DNA of 7,785 nucleotides from Clostridia bacterium. GTDB lineage: Bacteria; Bacillota; Clostridia; Oscillospirales; Butyricicoccaceae. The stretch covers positions 1-7,785 of the forward strand of contig JAFYMQ010000010.1 of assembly GCA_017556565.1 (NCBI GenBank). The letters are read 5' to 3'. Made by a program: the position numbers and the translations under genes. The stretch's first letter is position 1. Each line of letters opens with the position of its first letter. Below the pieces are notes generated by a model. The model was given only the letters and a program-made list of their open reading frames with translations, did not search any database and had not been told where the DNA came from. Positions 1-6,500 of the stretch are shown in pieces.

Positions 1-2
1 AC

Positions 3-65
3 AAACGCAGAATAATGACCCTGCTTAACAGCAATTTGAGCCGTGAGGGAGAGGCAGCAATATGA
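3..65 (+). CDS. Possible 3' end of an upstream gene (partial)
   Basis: One frame is open from the left edge and ends in a TGA (63-65) that overlaps the thiN ATG (62-64) as ATGA, a layout typical of translationally coupled genes. Only 20 codons are visible, ending in ...REGEAAI. The stretch is too short to identify a family and could be open by chance. A second reading is that the upstream gene ends at the TAA at 13-15 (frame ending TNAE), leaving a 46-base gap before thiN. In many Firmicutes thiN follows rsgA and rpe, so ribulose-phosphate 3-epimerase is a reasonable guess from context only. Confidence 0.3.
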   Translation, partial: KRRIMTLLNSNLSREGEAAI

Positions 66-712
66 AAGGGCAAAAAAATAATCGGTGCGTTATAGTTGGC
101 GGCGCGGATATAAACAACTACCAATGTATCCGCGGTATGCTGCGTGAGGATGATTTTGTTATCTGCTGCGACAGCGGGCTGAGACATACGGAGCGGCTGC
201 AAATAAAGCCGAGTCTTATCGTAGGTGACTTCGACTCTTACGCAGACCCCCATCTCGATATCGAGACCATAACACTGCCCTGCGAAAAGGACGATACCGA
301 CACCGTCTACGCTGTCAGAGAAGCCGTCAGGCGTGGATATCGCGACTTTCTGCTTGTGGGGGTGGCGGGCGGCAGGCTTGACCATACCCTCGGCAATCTG
401 TCCATACTGCTGTATCTTGACTCTGTCGGCTGCCGCGGCAGTATTGTAGACGATTTTTCGCAGATGGAGATAGTGTCGCGGGAGAGTGCTTATATCACCG
501 ATGATCATCCTTATTTTTCGCTTCTCAATATCAGCGGCTGCGCAAAGGGCATTACCGTAACGGGCGCAAAATACCCGATTGATAACGGGGAGATAAACTG
601 CGAGTATCAGTACGGCATCAGCAACGAGGTGCTGCCCGGCGGCAGGGCAGAGGTCAAGCTCTGTGAGGGCAAGCTGCTGCTTGTCAGAATCCTGCCCGGA
701 TGCAAATGCTGA
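62..712 (+). CDS. thiN: Thiamine pyrophosphokinase (thiamine diphosphokinase)
   Basis: This cytosolic enzyme transfers a pyrophosphate group from ATP to thiamine, giving thiamine diphosphate, the cofactor form. The 216-residue length is normal for the family. Family motifs are all present: CDSG at residues 36-39, GDFDS at 55-59, KDDTDT at 76-81 (metal and ATP binding acidic cluster), GGRLDHTLGN at 103-112 (catalytic-domain signature), and YGISNE at 184-189 in the C-terminal beta-sandwich that binds thiamine. The ATG at 62 is preceded by a purine-rich ribosome binding site (GAGGGAGAGG, 45-54). No promoter is visible, so it is probably the last gene of an operon entering from the left; a terminator follows directly. 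No thiamine riboswitch is visible in the 61 bases upstream. Identification is firm. Confidence 0.95.
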   Translation: MKGQKNNRCVIVGGADINNYQCIRGMLREDDFVICCDSGLRHTERLQIKPSLIVGDFDSYADPHLDIETITLPCEKDDTDTVYAVREAVRRGYRDFLLVGVAGGRLDHTLGNLSILLYLDSVGCRGSIVDDFSQMEIVSRESAYITDDHPYFSLLNISGCAKGITVTGAKYPIDNGEINCEYQYGISNEVLPGGRAEVKLCEGKLLLVRILPGCKC

Positions 713-736
713 ATGCCGGCATAAAAACCGCACAAA

Positions 737-767
737 AAAACGGCGTGAGACTCACTCACGCCGTTTT
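737..767. terminator. Bidirectional intrinsic terminator between convergent genes
   Basis: A perfect 13-bp stem (AAAACGGCGTGAG at 737-749 pairing with 755-767) closes a 5-base loop (750-754). On the plus strand the stem ends in TTTT, and a further T run follows at 773-777. On the minus strand it is followed by a T run (complement of 734-740). It therefore can stop both thiN transcription from the left and the mazF/membrane-protein transcript from the right. Confidence 0.9.
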
Positions 768-779
768 GCATATTTTTGA

Positions 780-1415
780 TCAGTTGATAACGTAGTCGCC
801 GCAGATAAGCACTGTGCAGCCGTCAGCGGTGTACAGGCCTCTGCCCTCAATGGTGACCAGATACAGATTGTTGACTGCATACTGCTTGTCGGGGCCCAGA
901 ACCGTGCCGTCGGTCAGGTTGATAGGACCGGTGGTGCCGCTGGAAACGCAGGTAGCGCTGCCCAGTCGCAGTACCAGCTCACAGCCGATGGAGCAGGTGA
1001 CGGTCTTGCCTGCCTCCAGTCTTACGACCTCCCATACGGGAGCCTTGGCAGTCTCGTCATCGTCGTCCTTCTGCATACGCTCGATAACGGCGTCTGCAAT
1101 GGAGTTGATCAGATCATCGCTGATAGTGCCCTCGGCAGCTGCTGCCTCGTAGGCGGCTATCTTCATATCCAGCTCGTCGCTGGCAGCCTTGATCTTGGTG
1201 TCTATCTCAGAGGAGACCTCCTGAGCCTTCTCGTTGAGCTCCTGCTCAAGCTTCTGCATTACCTGAGGGGACAGGATGTTGTTGATGTAGCTGAGTGTTA
1301 CCAGCGGATCTTCTTCACTGCCGTACTCGGCGGCTATTGCAAAATATCCTGCTACCGACAGGGTAACGAGCAAAACAGCCGCAAGGGTGATAGTCCATTT
1401 CTTTTTTGTGTTCAT
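780..1415 (-). CDS. Conserved membrane-anchored protein of unknown function, helical stalk plus beta-rich C-terminal domain
   Basis: I recognise the general type from Firmicutes genomes but know no function for it. The 211 residues read in order as follows. A positively charged N-terminus (KKK at 4-6) and one hydrophobic segment (about 8-29) give an uncleaved anchor or signal peptide. The short GSEEDPLVTLSYIN segment (32-45) follows. Next is a charged helical stretch with heptad-like spacing (about 49-115, probable coiled coil), then an acidic DDDD linker (117-120). A beta-rich, glycine-containing domain (127-211) starts VWEVVRLEAGKTV and holds five cysteines (141, 145, 156, 200, 205). The bulk is predicted outside the cell, so the cysteines could form disulfides. 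I chose the ATG at 1415 because GGAGGG (minus strand, 1428-1423) sits 7 bases ahead; a GTG at 1430 would place that site inside the coding region. The gene begins 15 bases after the mazF stop, so the two are probably cotranscribed. Confidence 0.8.
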   Translation of the reverse strand: MNTKKKWTITLAAVLLVTLSVAGYFAIAAEYGSEEDPLVTLSYINNILSPQVMQKLEQELNEKAQEVSSEIDTKIKAASDELDMKIAAYEAAAAEGTISDDLINSIADAVIERMQKDDDDETAKAPVWEVVRLEAGKTVTCSIGCELVLRLGSATCVSSGTTGPINLTDGTVLGPDKQYAVNNLYLVTIEGRGLYTADGCTVLICGDYVIN

Positions 1416-1430
1416 ATCTGATCCCTCCAC

Positions 1431-1799
1431 TTAAACTTCTGTGTGTCCATCGCCGAGACCGAAACTCACAGCAATAGCATTGTCTACCTGCTGCATAAGA
1501 GTGTGGTCTAAGCATCCCATTCTCTCTCTGAGCCGACGCTTATCAAGTGTACGTATCTGCTCAAGCAAAACTACGGATTTTCTCGACAGTCCGTAATCTC
1601 TGGCTGATATTTCGATATGTGTCGGCAAACGGGTCTTGTTTTGCTGAGAGGTGATTGCCGCTGCGATGACTGTGGGGCTGTGACGGTTGCCCACGTCATT
1701 CTGCACAATAAGTACAGGACGCATTCCTCCCTGTTCGCTCCCGACAACCGGGCTGAGGTCGGCATAGTATATCTCTCCGCGCTTAACATTAAGTTCCAA
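1431..1799 (-). CDS. mazF: MazF/NdoA (EndoA)-type mRNA interferase toxin
   Basis: The 122-residue protein closely follows the Bacillus NdoA pattern: VKRGEIYYADLSPVVGSEQGG (starting at residue 5), RPVLIVQND (27-35), AAAITSQ (46-52), LPTHIEI (58-64) and VVLLEQIRTLDKRRL (76-90). Family members are cytosolic, sequence-specific, ribosome-independent RNases. The catalytic pair expected from NdoA, the Arg in the G-x-RPVL motif (Arg27) and the Thr in AAIT (Thr50), is intact, so it should be active. The start is TTG at 1799: an in-frame TGA lies three codons upstream and the first in-frame ATG (Met26) is inside the conserved core. A GGAG lies 11 bases ahead (minus strand, 1814-1811), a long spacing that with TTG suggests weak translation. 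No ribbon-helix-helix or MazE-like antitoxin gene is visible upstream. Downstream is the membrane-anchored protein. Confidence 0.93.
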   Translation of the reverse strand: MELNVKRGEIYYADLSPVVGSEQGGMRPVLIVQNDVGNRHSPTVIAAAITSQQNKTRLPTHIEISARDYGLSRKSVVLLEQIRTLDKRRLRERMGCLDHTLMQQVDNAIAVSFGLGDGHTEV

Positions 1800-1971
1800 A
1801 TCAGATCACGCTCCGCAGGAAATCGTCGGACAAATCCGCAATGTTATCTTTCCACGCGGGGACGGTTTTTAATCATATGAGTCAAGATTTTCGCCGCCGA
1901 TGGAAAGGCGAAGTCCTCGCTTCATACTATGCAGGAGTACAAAACCTTGTGAACTGATAAATATCAAATCA

Positions 1972-2000
1972 AGTATAACACAATACGTTGTACTGCGCAA
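1972..2000 (-). promoter_or_regulatory. Candidate mazF promoter (extended -10)
   Basis: Read on the minus strand, TTGCGC (2000-1995) is followed after 17 bases by TATACT (1977-1972). The TATACT is preceded by TG one base upstream, which makes an extended -10 element. The -10 matches consensus at five of six positions and the -35 at three of six. Transcription would begin near 1965, giving mazF an untranslated leader of about 165 bases, which is long. This is a pattern match only. Confidence 0.4.
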
Positions 2001-2019
2001 GCATAATATTGACAAAATA

Positions 2020-2044
2020 CGGCATACAGGCACGGCGTATGCCG
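2020..2044. repeat. 8-bp inverted repeat, possible operator
   Basis: CGGCATAC (2020-2027) and GTATGCCG (2037-2044) are perfect inverted copies separated by 9 bases. The 17-base centre-to-centre spacing of the arms would suit a dimeric regulator binding more than one helical turn. The repeat lies immediately upstream of TATAAT (2046-2051) and just downstream of TTGACA (2009-2014), so it would sit inside a promoter region. A cruciform or an RNA hairpin are alternatives. No regulator gene is in the window. Confidence 0.45.
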
Positions 2045-2045
2045 A

Positions 2046-2051
2046 TATAAT
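2046..2051 (+). promoter_or_regulatory. Candidate -10 box for the ytxH-like gene
   Basis: A consensus TATAAT lies 72 bases ahead of the ATG at 2124. A consensus TTGACA stands at 2009-2014, but the gap between the boxes is 31 bases, far from the usual 16-18. The hexamer at the proper distance (CATACA, 2023-2028) is a poor -35. If used, this promoter would either need an activator or rely on the weak -35. Confidence 0.4.
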
Positions 2052-2123
2052 TTTGTGTCGGGGTTTAATTGCCGTGATGCTGCACATAATAGTTTGGCAG
2101 CAAAAAATAAAGTGAGGTATTCT

Positions 2124-2303
2124 ATGAACAAGATGAGAATGGCAATGCCCGCTGTATGGGGCTTTGTTGCGGGGGCTGTGTGCTCGGTGGCAGCCATCAG
2201 TATGGCAAGCGAGCAGACCATGCGCAAGATCAGGCGCAAAGCCAACCGCACTATCCGTACAGTCAGCGACGTGGCATCCGACATAGCCGATATAGTGCGC
2301 TGA
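2124..2303 (+). CDS. Small YtxH-like membrane protein
   Basis: The 59-residue protein has one hydrophobic, Gly/Ala-rich segment (about residues 9-28, WGFVAGAVCSVAAISMAS). It is followed by a basic amphipathic helix (MRKIRRKANRTIRTV, about 34-48) and an acidic-hydrophobic tail (SDIADIV). This matches the layout of small YtxH-like proteins of Firmicutes: one N-terminal membrane segment and a charged cytosolic tail with no known enzymatic role. The ATG at 2124 follows GTGAGGT (2112-2118) at a good distance. An in-frame upstream start at 2055 would add 23 residues with no ribosome binding site, so I reject it. A hairpin follows the stop, and the flippase gene lies 63 bases downstream. Confidence 0.7.
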   Translation: MNKMRMAMPAVWGFVAGAVCSVAAISMASEQTMRKIRRKANRTIRTVSDVASDIADIVR

Positions 2304-2306
2304 ACC

Positions 2307-2335
2307 ATACCGCCCGCACGTGCTGCGGGCGGTAT
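2307..2335 (+). terminator. Hairpin after the ytxH-like gene, weak or leaky terminator
   Basis: ATACCGCCCGCA (2307-2318) pairs perfectly with 2324-2335 around a 5-base loop: a 12-bp, GC-rich stem. The tail is only ATATTT, not a proper T run, so termination may be incomplete. No clear promoter is visible between this hairpin and the flippase ATG (2367), so read-through may supply the flippase message. Confidence 0.6.
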
Positions 2336-2366
2336 ATATTTGCCGGACTTTTCATACATATCGGGT

Positions 2367-3656
2367 ATGAAGACAAAAAAGCTGATTTATGACACCTGTA
2401 TACTTACCTTTGTGGCGCTGCTTATGAGAGCGGTGGGGCTGGTGTTTTCCTCCTACCTGTCAAAGCAGCTGGGCGCGGAGGGACTGGGACTTTTGGAGCA
2501 GATACTGTCGGTGTGTGCATTCTCGGTATCGCTGGCGGCATCGGGAATCAAGCTGGCTACGGTCAGGCTGACCGTGGAGGCAAAGGCAAAAAATCAAAGC
2601 GTGGGCAAAACCATCGGGATGTGCTTTGGCTACGCACTTATCCCCGCCGCCATCGCCATGACCGCACTGATACTGCTGTCTCATAAGGCTGCCTTGCTCA
2701 TAGGCCACGCCGATACCCAAAAATGCTTTGTACTGTATGCTCTTTCGCTGCCTTTTATATCTGTATCATGTGTACTGTCCGGATACTTTACAGCGGTGAG
2801 AAAAGCAGGCATCTACGCCGTTGTCAGCACATCCGAGCAATTTGCGAGGATGGCTTTGACCGCATTTTTGCTGGTGCGGTTTTTGCCCTATGGTGCATTG
2901 GGCGCCTGCACCGCCGTAGTGCTTGGTCAGTGCATTGCCGAGGCAATCGGCGTGGTTATAACCTTTGTGCTCTATCTATGCAGGCGAGAGACAGACAGTA
3001 CGAGCGCCCGCCCACCGCTCAGCCGACTGCTCAAAATCGCCCTGCCTGACTCGGTAAGCGCCAATCTGCGCTCGGCGCTGGTCACCATCAGGCAGATACT
3101 CATACCCAAGACTCTGGCGCAGAGCGGAATATCGGACGGACAGGGTATGGCATCTTACGGCGTGGTGCAGGGCATGGCGCTGCCCGTTATCAATTTCCTG
3201 TCATGTATTCCCGGTGCTTTTTCGGGTCTTATTGTGCCCGAAATTGCCGAGTGTATAGCCCTCGACAACAAAAAACGCGCCGAGCGGCTTATGAGTCGCG
3301 CATTAACTGCAACAATAGGGTTTGCTCTGTGTGTTGCAGCGGTAGTTTACATATCGGCGCCCGTAATCGGCAGGCTGCTTTATAAGAGTGACGATGCGGT
3401 TTTTTATATCAGGCTGCTTGCGCCGATTATCCCGGTGTCGTACGTGGATATTACAACAGACGGCATACTCAAGGGACTTGGCTTGCAGCTGGACTCAATG
3501 CGCTTTAATATAATCGAGGCGGCGGTCTGTCTGAGTATGGTGCTTGCTTTAGTGCCAAGATGGGGGATATGGGGATATGTGGCAATGATATTTACCGGCG
3601 AGATACTCAACTTCGGCCTCAGTTTAAACCGCCTGCGCAAATATGCGGAAAAGTAA
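2367..3656 (+). CDS. SpoVB-like/MATE-superfamily lipid-linked oligosaccharide flippase
   Basis: This 429-residue integral membrane protein has about 12 hydrophobic segments and few charged residues outside the loops. N-terminal LSKQLGAEGLGLLEQ (31-45) corresponds to the family's LGAEGMGLY-type motif. SGYFTAVRKAG (138-148), ALPDSVSANLRSAL (225-238) and YGVVQGMALPVINF with the following PGAFSGLIVPEIAE (264-295) match the SpoVB/MurJ-like pattern. Relatives move lipid-linked precursors such as lipid II or exopolysaccharide units across the cytoplasmic membrane. SpoVB itself is longer (about 520 residues, 14 segments), so this is a shorter paralogue and I give no symbol. I chose ATG 2367 because its product begins with the usual MKTKK before the first membrane helix. 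A TTG at 2340 would extend it by nine residues, but its ribosome binding site would be buried in the preceding hairpin. The ribosome binding site of the ATG is weak. The substrate cannot be read from the sequence. Confidence 0.82.
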   Translation: MKTKKLIYDTCILTFVALLMRAVGLVFSSYLSKQLGAEGLGLLEQILSVCAFSVSLAASGIKLATVRLTVEAKAKNQSVGKTIGMCFGYALIPAAIAMTALILLSHKAALLIGHADTQKCFVLYALSLPFISVSCVLSGYFTAVRKAGIYAVVSTSEQFARMALTAFLLVRFLPYGALGACTAVVLGQCIAEAIGVVITFVLYLCRRETDSTSARPPLSRLLKIALPDSVSANLRSALVTIRQILIPKTLAQSGISDGQGMASYGVVQGMALPVINFLSCIPGAFSGLIVPEIAECIALDNKKRAERLMSRALTATIGFALCVAAVVYISAPVIGRLLYKSDDAVFYIRLLAPIIPVSYVDITTDGILKGLGLQLDSMRFNIIEAAVCLSMVLALVPRWGIWGYVAMIFTGEILNFGLSLNRLRKYAEK

Positions 3657-3657
3657 A

Positions 3658-3692
3658 AAACCGCCCGAACCAATTTACGGTTCGGGCGGTTT
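3658..3692. terminator. Bidirectional intrinsic terminator between flippase and trkH
   Basis: A perfect 14-bp stem (AAACCGCCCGAACC at 3658-3671 with 3679-3692) closes a 7-base loop (3672-3678). On the plus strand a T-rich tract follows (GTGTTATTTTTT). On the minus strand the stem leads into a run of T (complement of 3655-3660). It ends both the flippase transcript and the trkA-trkH operon; the trkH stop lies 11 bases from the stem. Confidence 0.92.
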
Positions 3693-3702
3693 GTGTTATT
3701 TT

Positions 3703-5145
3703 TTATCTTCTGCGCCATGCTTTGGGCGAGAACATTATGACAACCGAGAACAGTTCAAGTCTGCCCATAAGCATAAGCAGCGAGAGCAGCAGCTTGACAC
3801 CGGGGGAGAAGAACGAGAAGTTGCCCATCGGGCCGACCAGTCCAAGACCGGGGCCGATATTGCTCAGGCAGGCAATGGTTGCTGTAAAACTGGTAGTAAA
3901 ATCAAATCCGTCCAGACATACAAGCAGGCCCGAGCCAAGCAGCAGCAACATGTACAGAGAGAAGAAGGTGTGGGTGGACGATACCACGTCTTCGTCAAGC
4001 GCAGTGCCGTTGAGACGTATAAGCTCCACCTGATTGGGTCTTATCATCTTGTTGATGCTGCGGCGGATGCTCTTGAGCAGTATGATCACACGAGCGACCT
4101 TGATAGCGCCGCCGGTGCTTCCCGCACAGGCACCCACAAACATCAGAAGCACCAGCACGTACTGGGATGCGGTGGGCCACAGGGTAAAGTCGGCAATACC
4201 GAAACCGGTGGTGGTGATGACCGAAGATACGTGGAAAAAGCTCTGCATCAGCGACTGTGCAAAGTTGCCGAATACCGACATGATATTAACGGCAATGAAC
4301 AGAGTGCTGGCGGCTACGATGATCATATACCAGCGGTTTTCTTCGTTGCTGAAGAAACTCTTGATATTGCCCAGTATCATCATATAGTAGATGTTGAAGT
4401 TTACGCCAAACAGAAGCATAAACACCGATATAACGACGTTGAGATAGGGGGAGTTGTAGCCTGCAATACCCGATGCCGACATACTGAAACCGCCTGTACC
4501 CGCAGTTGCAAAGGAGTAGGTAACCGCCTCAAACAGGGGCATACCGCCAAACAGCAAAAACACGACCTCGACAACGGTGAGAGAAAAATACAGCACGTAC
4601 AGTATGGTGGCGGTAGAGCGCATTTTGGGTACAAGCTTGCCGCCCTTGGTCGGGCCGGTGGTCTCGGCTTTGAGTATGTGTACCGAGCGGCTGTTGGTCA
4701 TGGGCAGCAGCGCCATTGCAAACACCAGCACACCCATTCCGCCTATCCAGTGGGTAAAAGCGCGCCAGAATATAAGACTCTGATTCATAGTGTCAAAGCC
4801 TGTGAGTATGCTTGCACCGGTGGTGGTAAAACCGCTGACCGTCTCAAAAAACGCGTCAATATAGTTGGGGATAGCGCCCGAAATAACAAAGGGCAGACAG
4901 CCGAATGCCGACATCAGCAGCCACGACATTGACACGATAATAAATCCCTCGCGCTCAAATGTAACCGAGGTCTTTTTCTTTATCAGAGTCAGGGCAGTAC
5001 CCACAATGCCGATTATCAGTATAGTCAGCAAAAACGGATGGGCATCCTCGCCGTATATAAGCGCCACCACAAGGGGGAGCACAAGCAGTCCCGCCTCTAC
5101 CTGAAGCAGCCTGCCCAGAGTGTTCAAAACAGCTTTAATATTCAT
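3703..5145 (-). CDS. trkH: Trk potassium uptake system, membrane translocating subunit TrkH
   Basis: This 480-residue polytopic membrane protein is the K+ path of the Trk/Ktr family. All four pore loops with the family's filter glycine are visible: GFTTTGAS (105-112), ATAGTGGF (213-220), ITTTGFG (310-316) and SNIGPGLG (428-435). The intramembrane gating loop between them, GACAGSTGGAIKVARV, spans 338-353. HWIGGMGVLVFAMALLP (132-148) is another family hallmark. Length and the C-terminal GRLEL motif fit TrkH (about 483 residues) rather than the shorter KtrB. Start ATG 5145-5143 shares one base with the trkA stop (TGATG), so translation is coupled. GAGGA inside the trkA end serves as ribosome binding site, about 12 bases ahead. 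It needs TrkA for nucleotide-controlled gating. Identification is firm. Confidence 0.96.
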   Translation of the reverse strand: MNIKAVLNTLGRLLQVEAGLLVLPLVVALIYGEDAHPFLLTILIIGIVGTALTLIKKKTSVTFEREGFIIVSMSWLLMSAFGCLPFVISGAIPNYIDAFFETVSGFTTTGASILTGFDTMNQSLIFWRAFTHWIGGMGVLVFAMALLPMTNSRSVHILKAETTGPTKGGKLVPKMRSTATILYVLYFSLTVVEVVFLLFGGMPLFEAVTYSFATAGTGGFSMSASGIAGYNSPYLNVVISVFMLLFGVNFNIYYMMILGNIKSFFSNEENRWYMIIVAASTLFIAVNIMSVFGNFAQSLMQSFFHVSSVITTTGFGIADFTLWPTASQYVLVLLMFVGACAGSTGGAIKVARVIILLKSIRRSINKMIRPNQVELIRLNGTALDEDVVSSTHTFFSLYMLLLLGSGLLVCLDGFDFTTSFTATIACLSNIGPGLGLVGPMGNFSFFSPGVKLLLSLLMLMGRLELFSVVIMFSPKAWRRR

Positions 5146-6500
5146 CAGAGCAGTATTTCCTCAATATTGTGCAGCGACTCTCTGCCCGAGATGACGATAA
5201 CGTCGTCACCCTTGCGGATCTCGGTATTACCGTCTGCGATAATAGCCATTCCGCGGCGGACTATGCAGGCGATGAGTATCTGCGGCTTGAATCTGAACTC
5301 TTTGAGGGGCTTGCCGATGAGGTTGGACTCACCCGATACGCGGAAGTCAATAGCCTCGGCGCGTCCGTCCGCAAACTTGTACAGAGTCTCTATGGTGCTG
5401 TCCTCATGAGGCTGCATGGCACGTGCATAGCGGACGATATTGTTGGCGGTTATCATCTTGGGGGAGATAACGGTGTCCAGACCCAGTCTGCCAAGCACGT
5501 CGGCAAGGCTGACGTTGTTGACCTTGGCGATGACCTTCTTGACTCCTGCTGCCGATGCACAGACAGAAATGACCATATTCTCCTCATCCAGTCCGGTCAG
5601 AGCAACAAAGGAGTCTGTACTGTGCAGACCCTCGCTCTCCAGCAGCTCCTGATTGCTGCCGTTGCCGCATATTACGGTAGCCTCGGGCAGGCTCTCGCAC
5701 AGCTCGCGGCAACGCTCGGGACTGCGCTCAATGATCTTGACGTCTATGTCCATATTGAGCAGCTGACGGGTCAGGTAGTGGCATATCTTGCCGCCGCCGA
5801 CTATCATAACGCTCTTTATTTTGCCTTTGACCAGCTTGAGCTTGCCGAAAAACGCATTTATATCATAAGGCGCGCCTACAATGGTCACGCGGTCGCCGGC
5901 CTCAAGCACAAAATTACCGCCGGGGACGTGGAGTCCGTCGTCTCTGACGACTGCGGCAACCAGTATTCTCAGCTGATATTTGTTTCTTATCTGGATCAGG
6001 TTCATGCCGACGAGAGGGTTGTCATCATTAAGCTTGAACTCAACCATCTCGACCCTGCCGCGGGCAAAGGGTGTGACCTTGAGCGCGGAGGGGTAGCGCA
6101 GTACGCGGGATATTTCTGCAGCTGCCTCAAGCTCGGGATTGATGGTCATGCTGAGTCCGAGATCGTTCTTGAGAAAATCCACCTGAGAGGCATACTCGGG
6201 GTTTCTGACACGGGCGATGGTGTGTCTGACACCCAGATTCTTTGCCACCATACATGCCAGCAGATTGCGCTCGTCAAGATTGGTGGTGGCGATGAGCAGA
6301 TCGGCCTTGTCTGCGCCGGCTTCTTTCTGCACGTCTACAGTCGCGCCGTTGCCCAAAAGACCCATAACGTCATACCTCTCGGTATTCTGCCTGAGTGCAT
6401 CGGGATCGCTGTCTATTACTACAATATCGTGGTCTTCGCCGGAAAGCTCCTCAACGAGCATCGAGCCGACCTTGCCTGTTCCTACAATTGCAATTTTCAT
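5145..6500 (-). CDS. trkA: Trk potassium uptake system, nucleotide-binding regulatory subunit TrkA
   Basis: This cytosolic 451-residue subunit controls opening of TrkH through nucleotide binding. It is a tandem duplication in the order RCK_N (about 1-135), RCK_C (about 141-215), RCK_N (about 229-350), RCK_C (about 370-451). The first Rossmann loop is GTGKVG (7-12) with the acidic residue after the second strand in VVIDSD (27-32). The second loop is GGGKIC (235-240) with an acidic residue in IIERS (256-260). NGATVD (51-56) and GNGSNQELL (279-287) are the matching repeats. The doubled form is TrkA, not single-RCK KtrA. The ATG at 6500 follows AGAGGTG at good spacing. RCK_C domains of some Firmicutes relatives bind c-di-AMP; whether this one does cannot be read here. 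It is first in the operon, overlapping trkH by one base. Confidence 0.96.
   Translation of the reverse strand: MKIAIVGTGKVGSMLVEELSGEDHDIVVIDSDPDALRQNTERYDVMGLLGNGATVDVQKEAGADKADLLIATTNLDERNLLACMVAKNLGVRHTIARVRNPEYASQVDFLKNDLGLSMTINPELEAAAEISRVLRYPSALKVTPFARGRVEMVEFKLNDDNPLVGMNLIQIRNKYQLRILVAAVVRDDGLHVPGGNFVLEAGDRVTIVGAPYDINAFFGKLKLVKGKIKSVMIVGGGKICHYLTRQLLNMDIDVKIIERSPERCRELCESLPEATVICGNGSNQELLESEGLHSTDSFVALTGLDEENMVISVCASAAGVKKVIAKVNNVSLADVLGRLGLDTVISPKMITANNIVRYARAMQPHEDSTIETLYKFADGRAEAIDFRVSGESNLIGKPLKEFRFKPQILIACIVRRGMAIIADGNTEIRKGDDVIVISGRESLHNIEEILL

Larger units (their letters stand above)
1800..2123. other. Intergenic region between divergent mazF and ytxH-like genes
   Basis: These 324 bases hold no gene that I can support. 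Open frames on either strand are short, lack ribosome binding sites and resemble nothing known. The part from about 1930 to 2110 is AT-richer than the flanking genes, as expected for promoters. It contains a candidate minus-strand promoter for mazF (1972-2000), a TTGACA box (2009-2014), an inverted repeat (2020-2044) and a TATAAT box (2046-2051). The mazF-proximal 70 bases look more codon-like and may be a gene remnant. I see no tRNA or recognised riboswitch. Confidence 0.6.

Noticed and set aside
1..61. Thiamine riboswitch ahead of thiN
   Set aside because: No THI-box sequence or room for it; thiN appears to be internal or last in an operon.
1285..1289. A UACAU pentamer (the site cut by Bacillus NdoA) in the message of the gene downstream of mazF
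   Set aside because: One such pentamer is expected by chance in about 1 kb, another occurs in trkH (3950-3954), and the cutting specificity of this MazF is unknown.
1900..2115. Plus-strand frame of 71 codons in the intergenic region
   Set aside because: No ribosome binding site, odd composition and overlap with the promoter-like boxes and inverted repeat.
2055..2303. Longer start for the ytxH-like gene
   Set aside because: The extra 23 residues are not membrane-protein-like, lack a ribosome binding site and begin right beside the candidate -10 box.
1964..2359. Minus-strand frame of 131 codons across the ytxH-like gene and the intergenic region
   Set aside because: It runs through the hairpin, opposes a small gene with a good ribosome binding site, and has no recognisable composition or start signal.
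3643..4932. Long plus-strand open frame of 429 codons opposite trkH
   Set aside because: It is the antisense shadow of trkH. Its translation is rich in His, Gln, Lys and Gly with no domain or membrane pattern, while the minus strand shows every TrkH motif.
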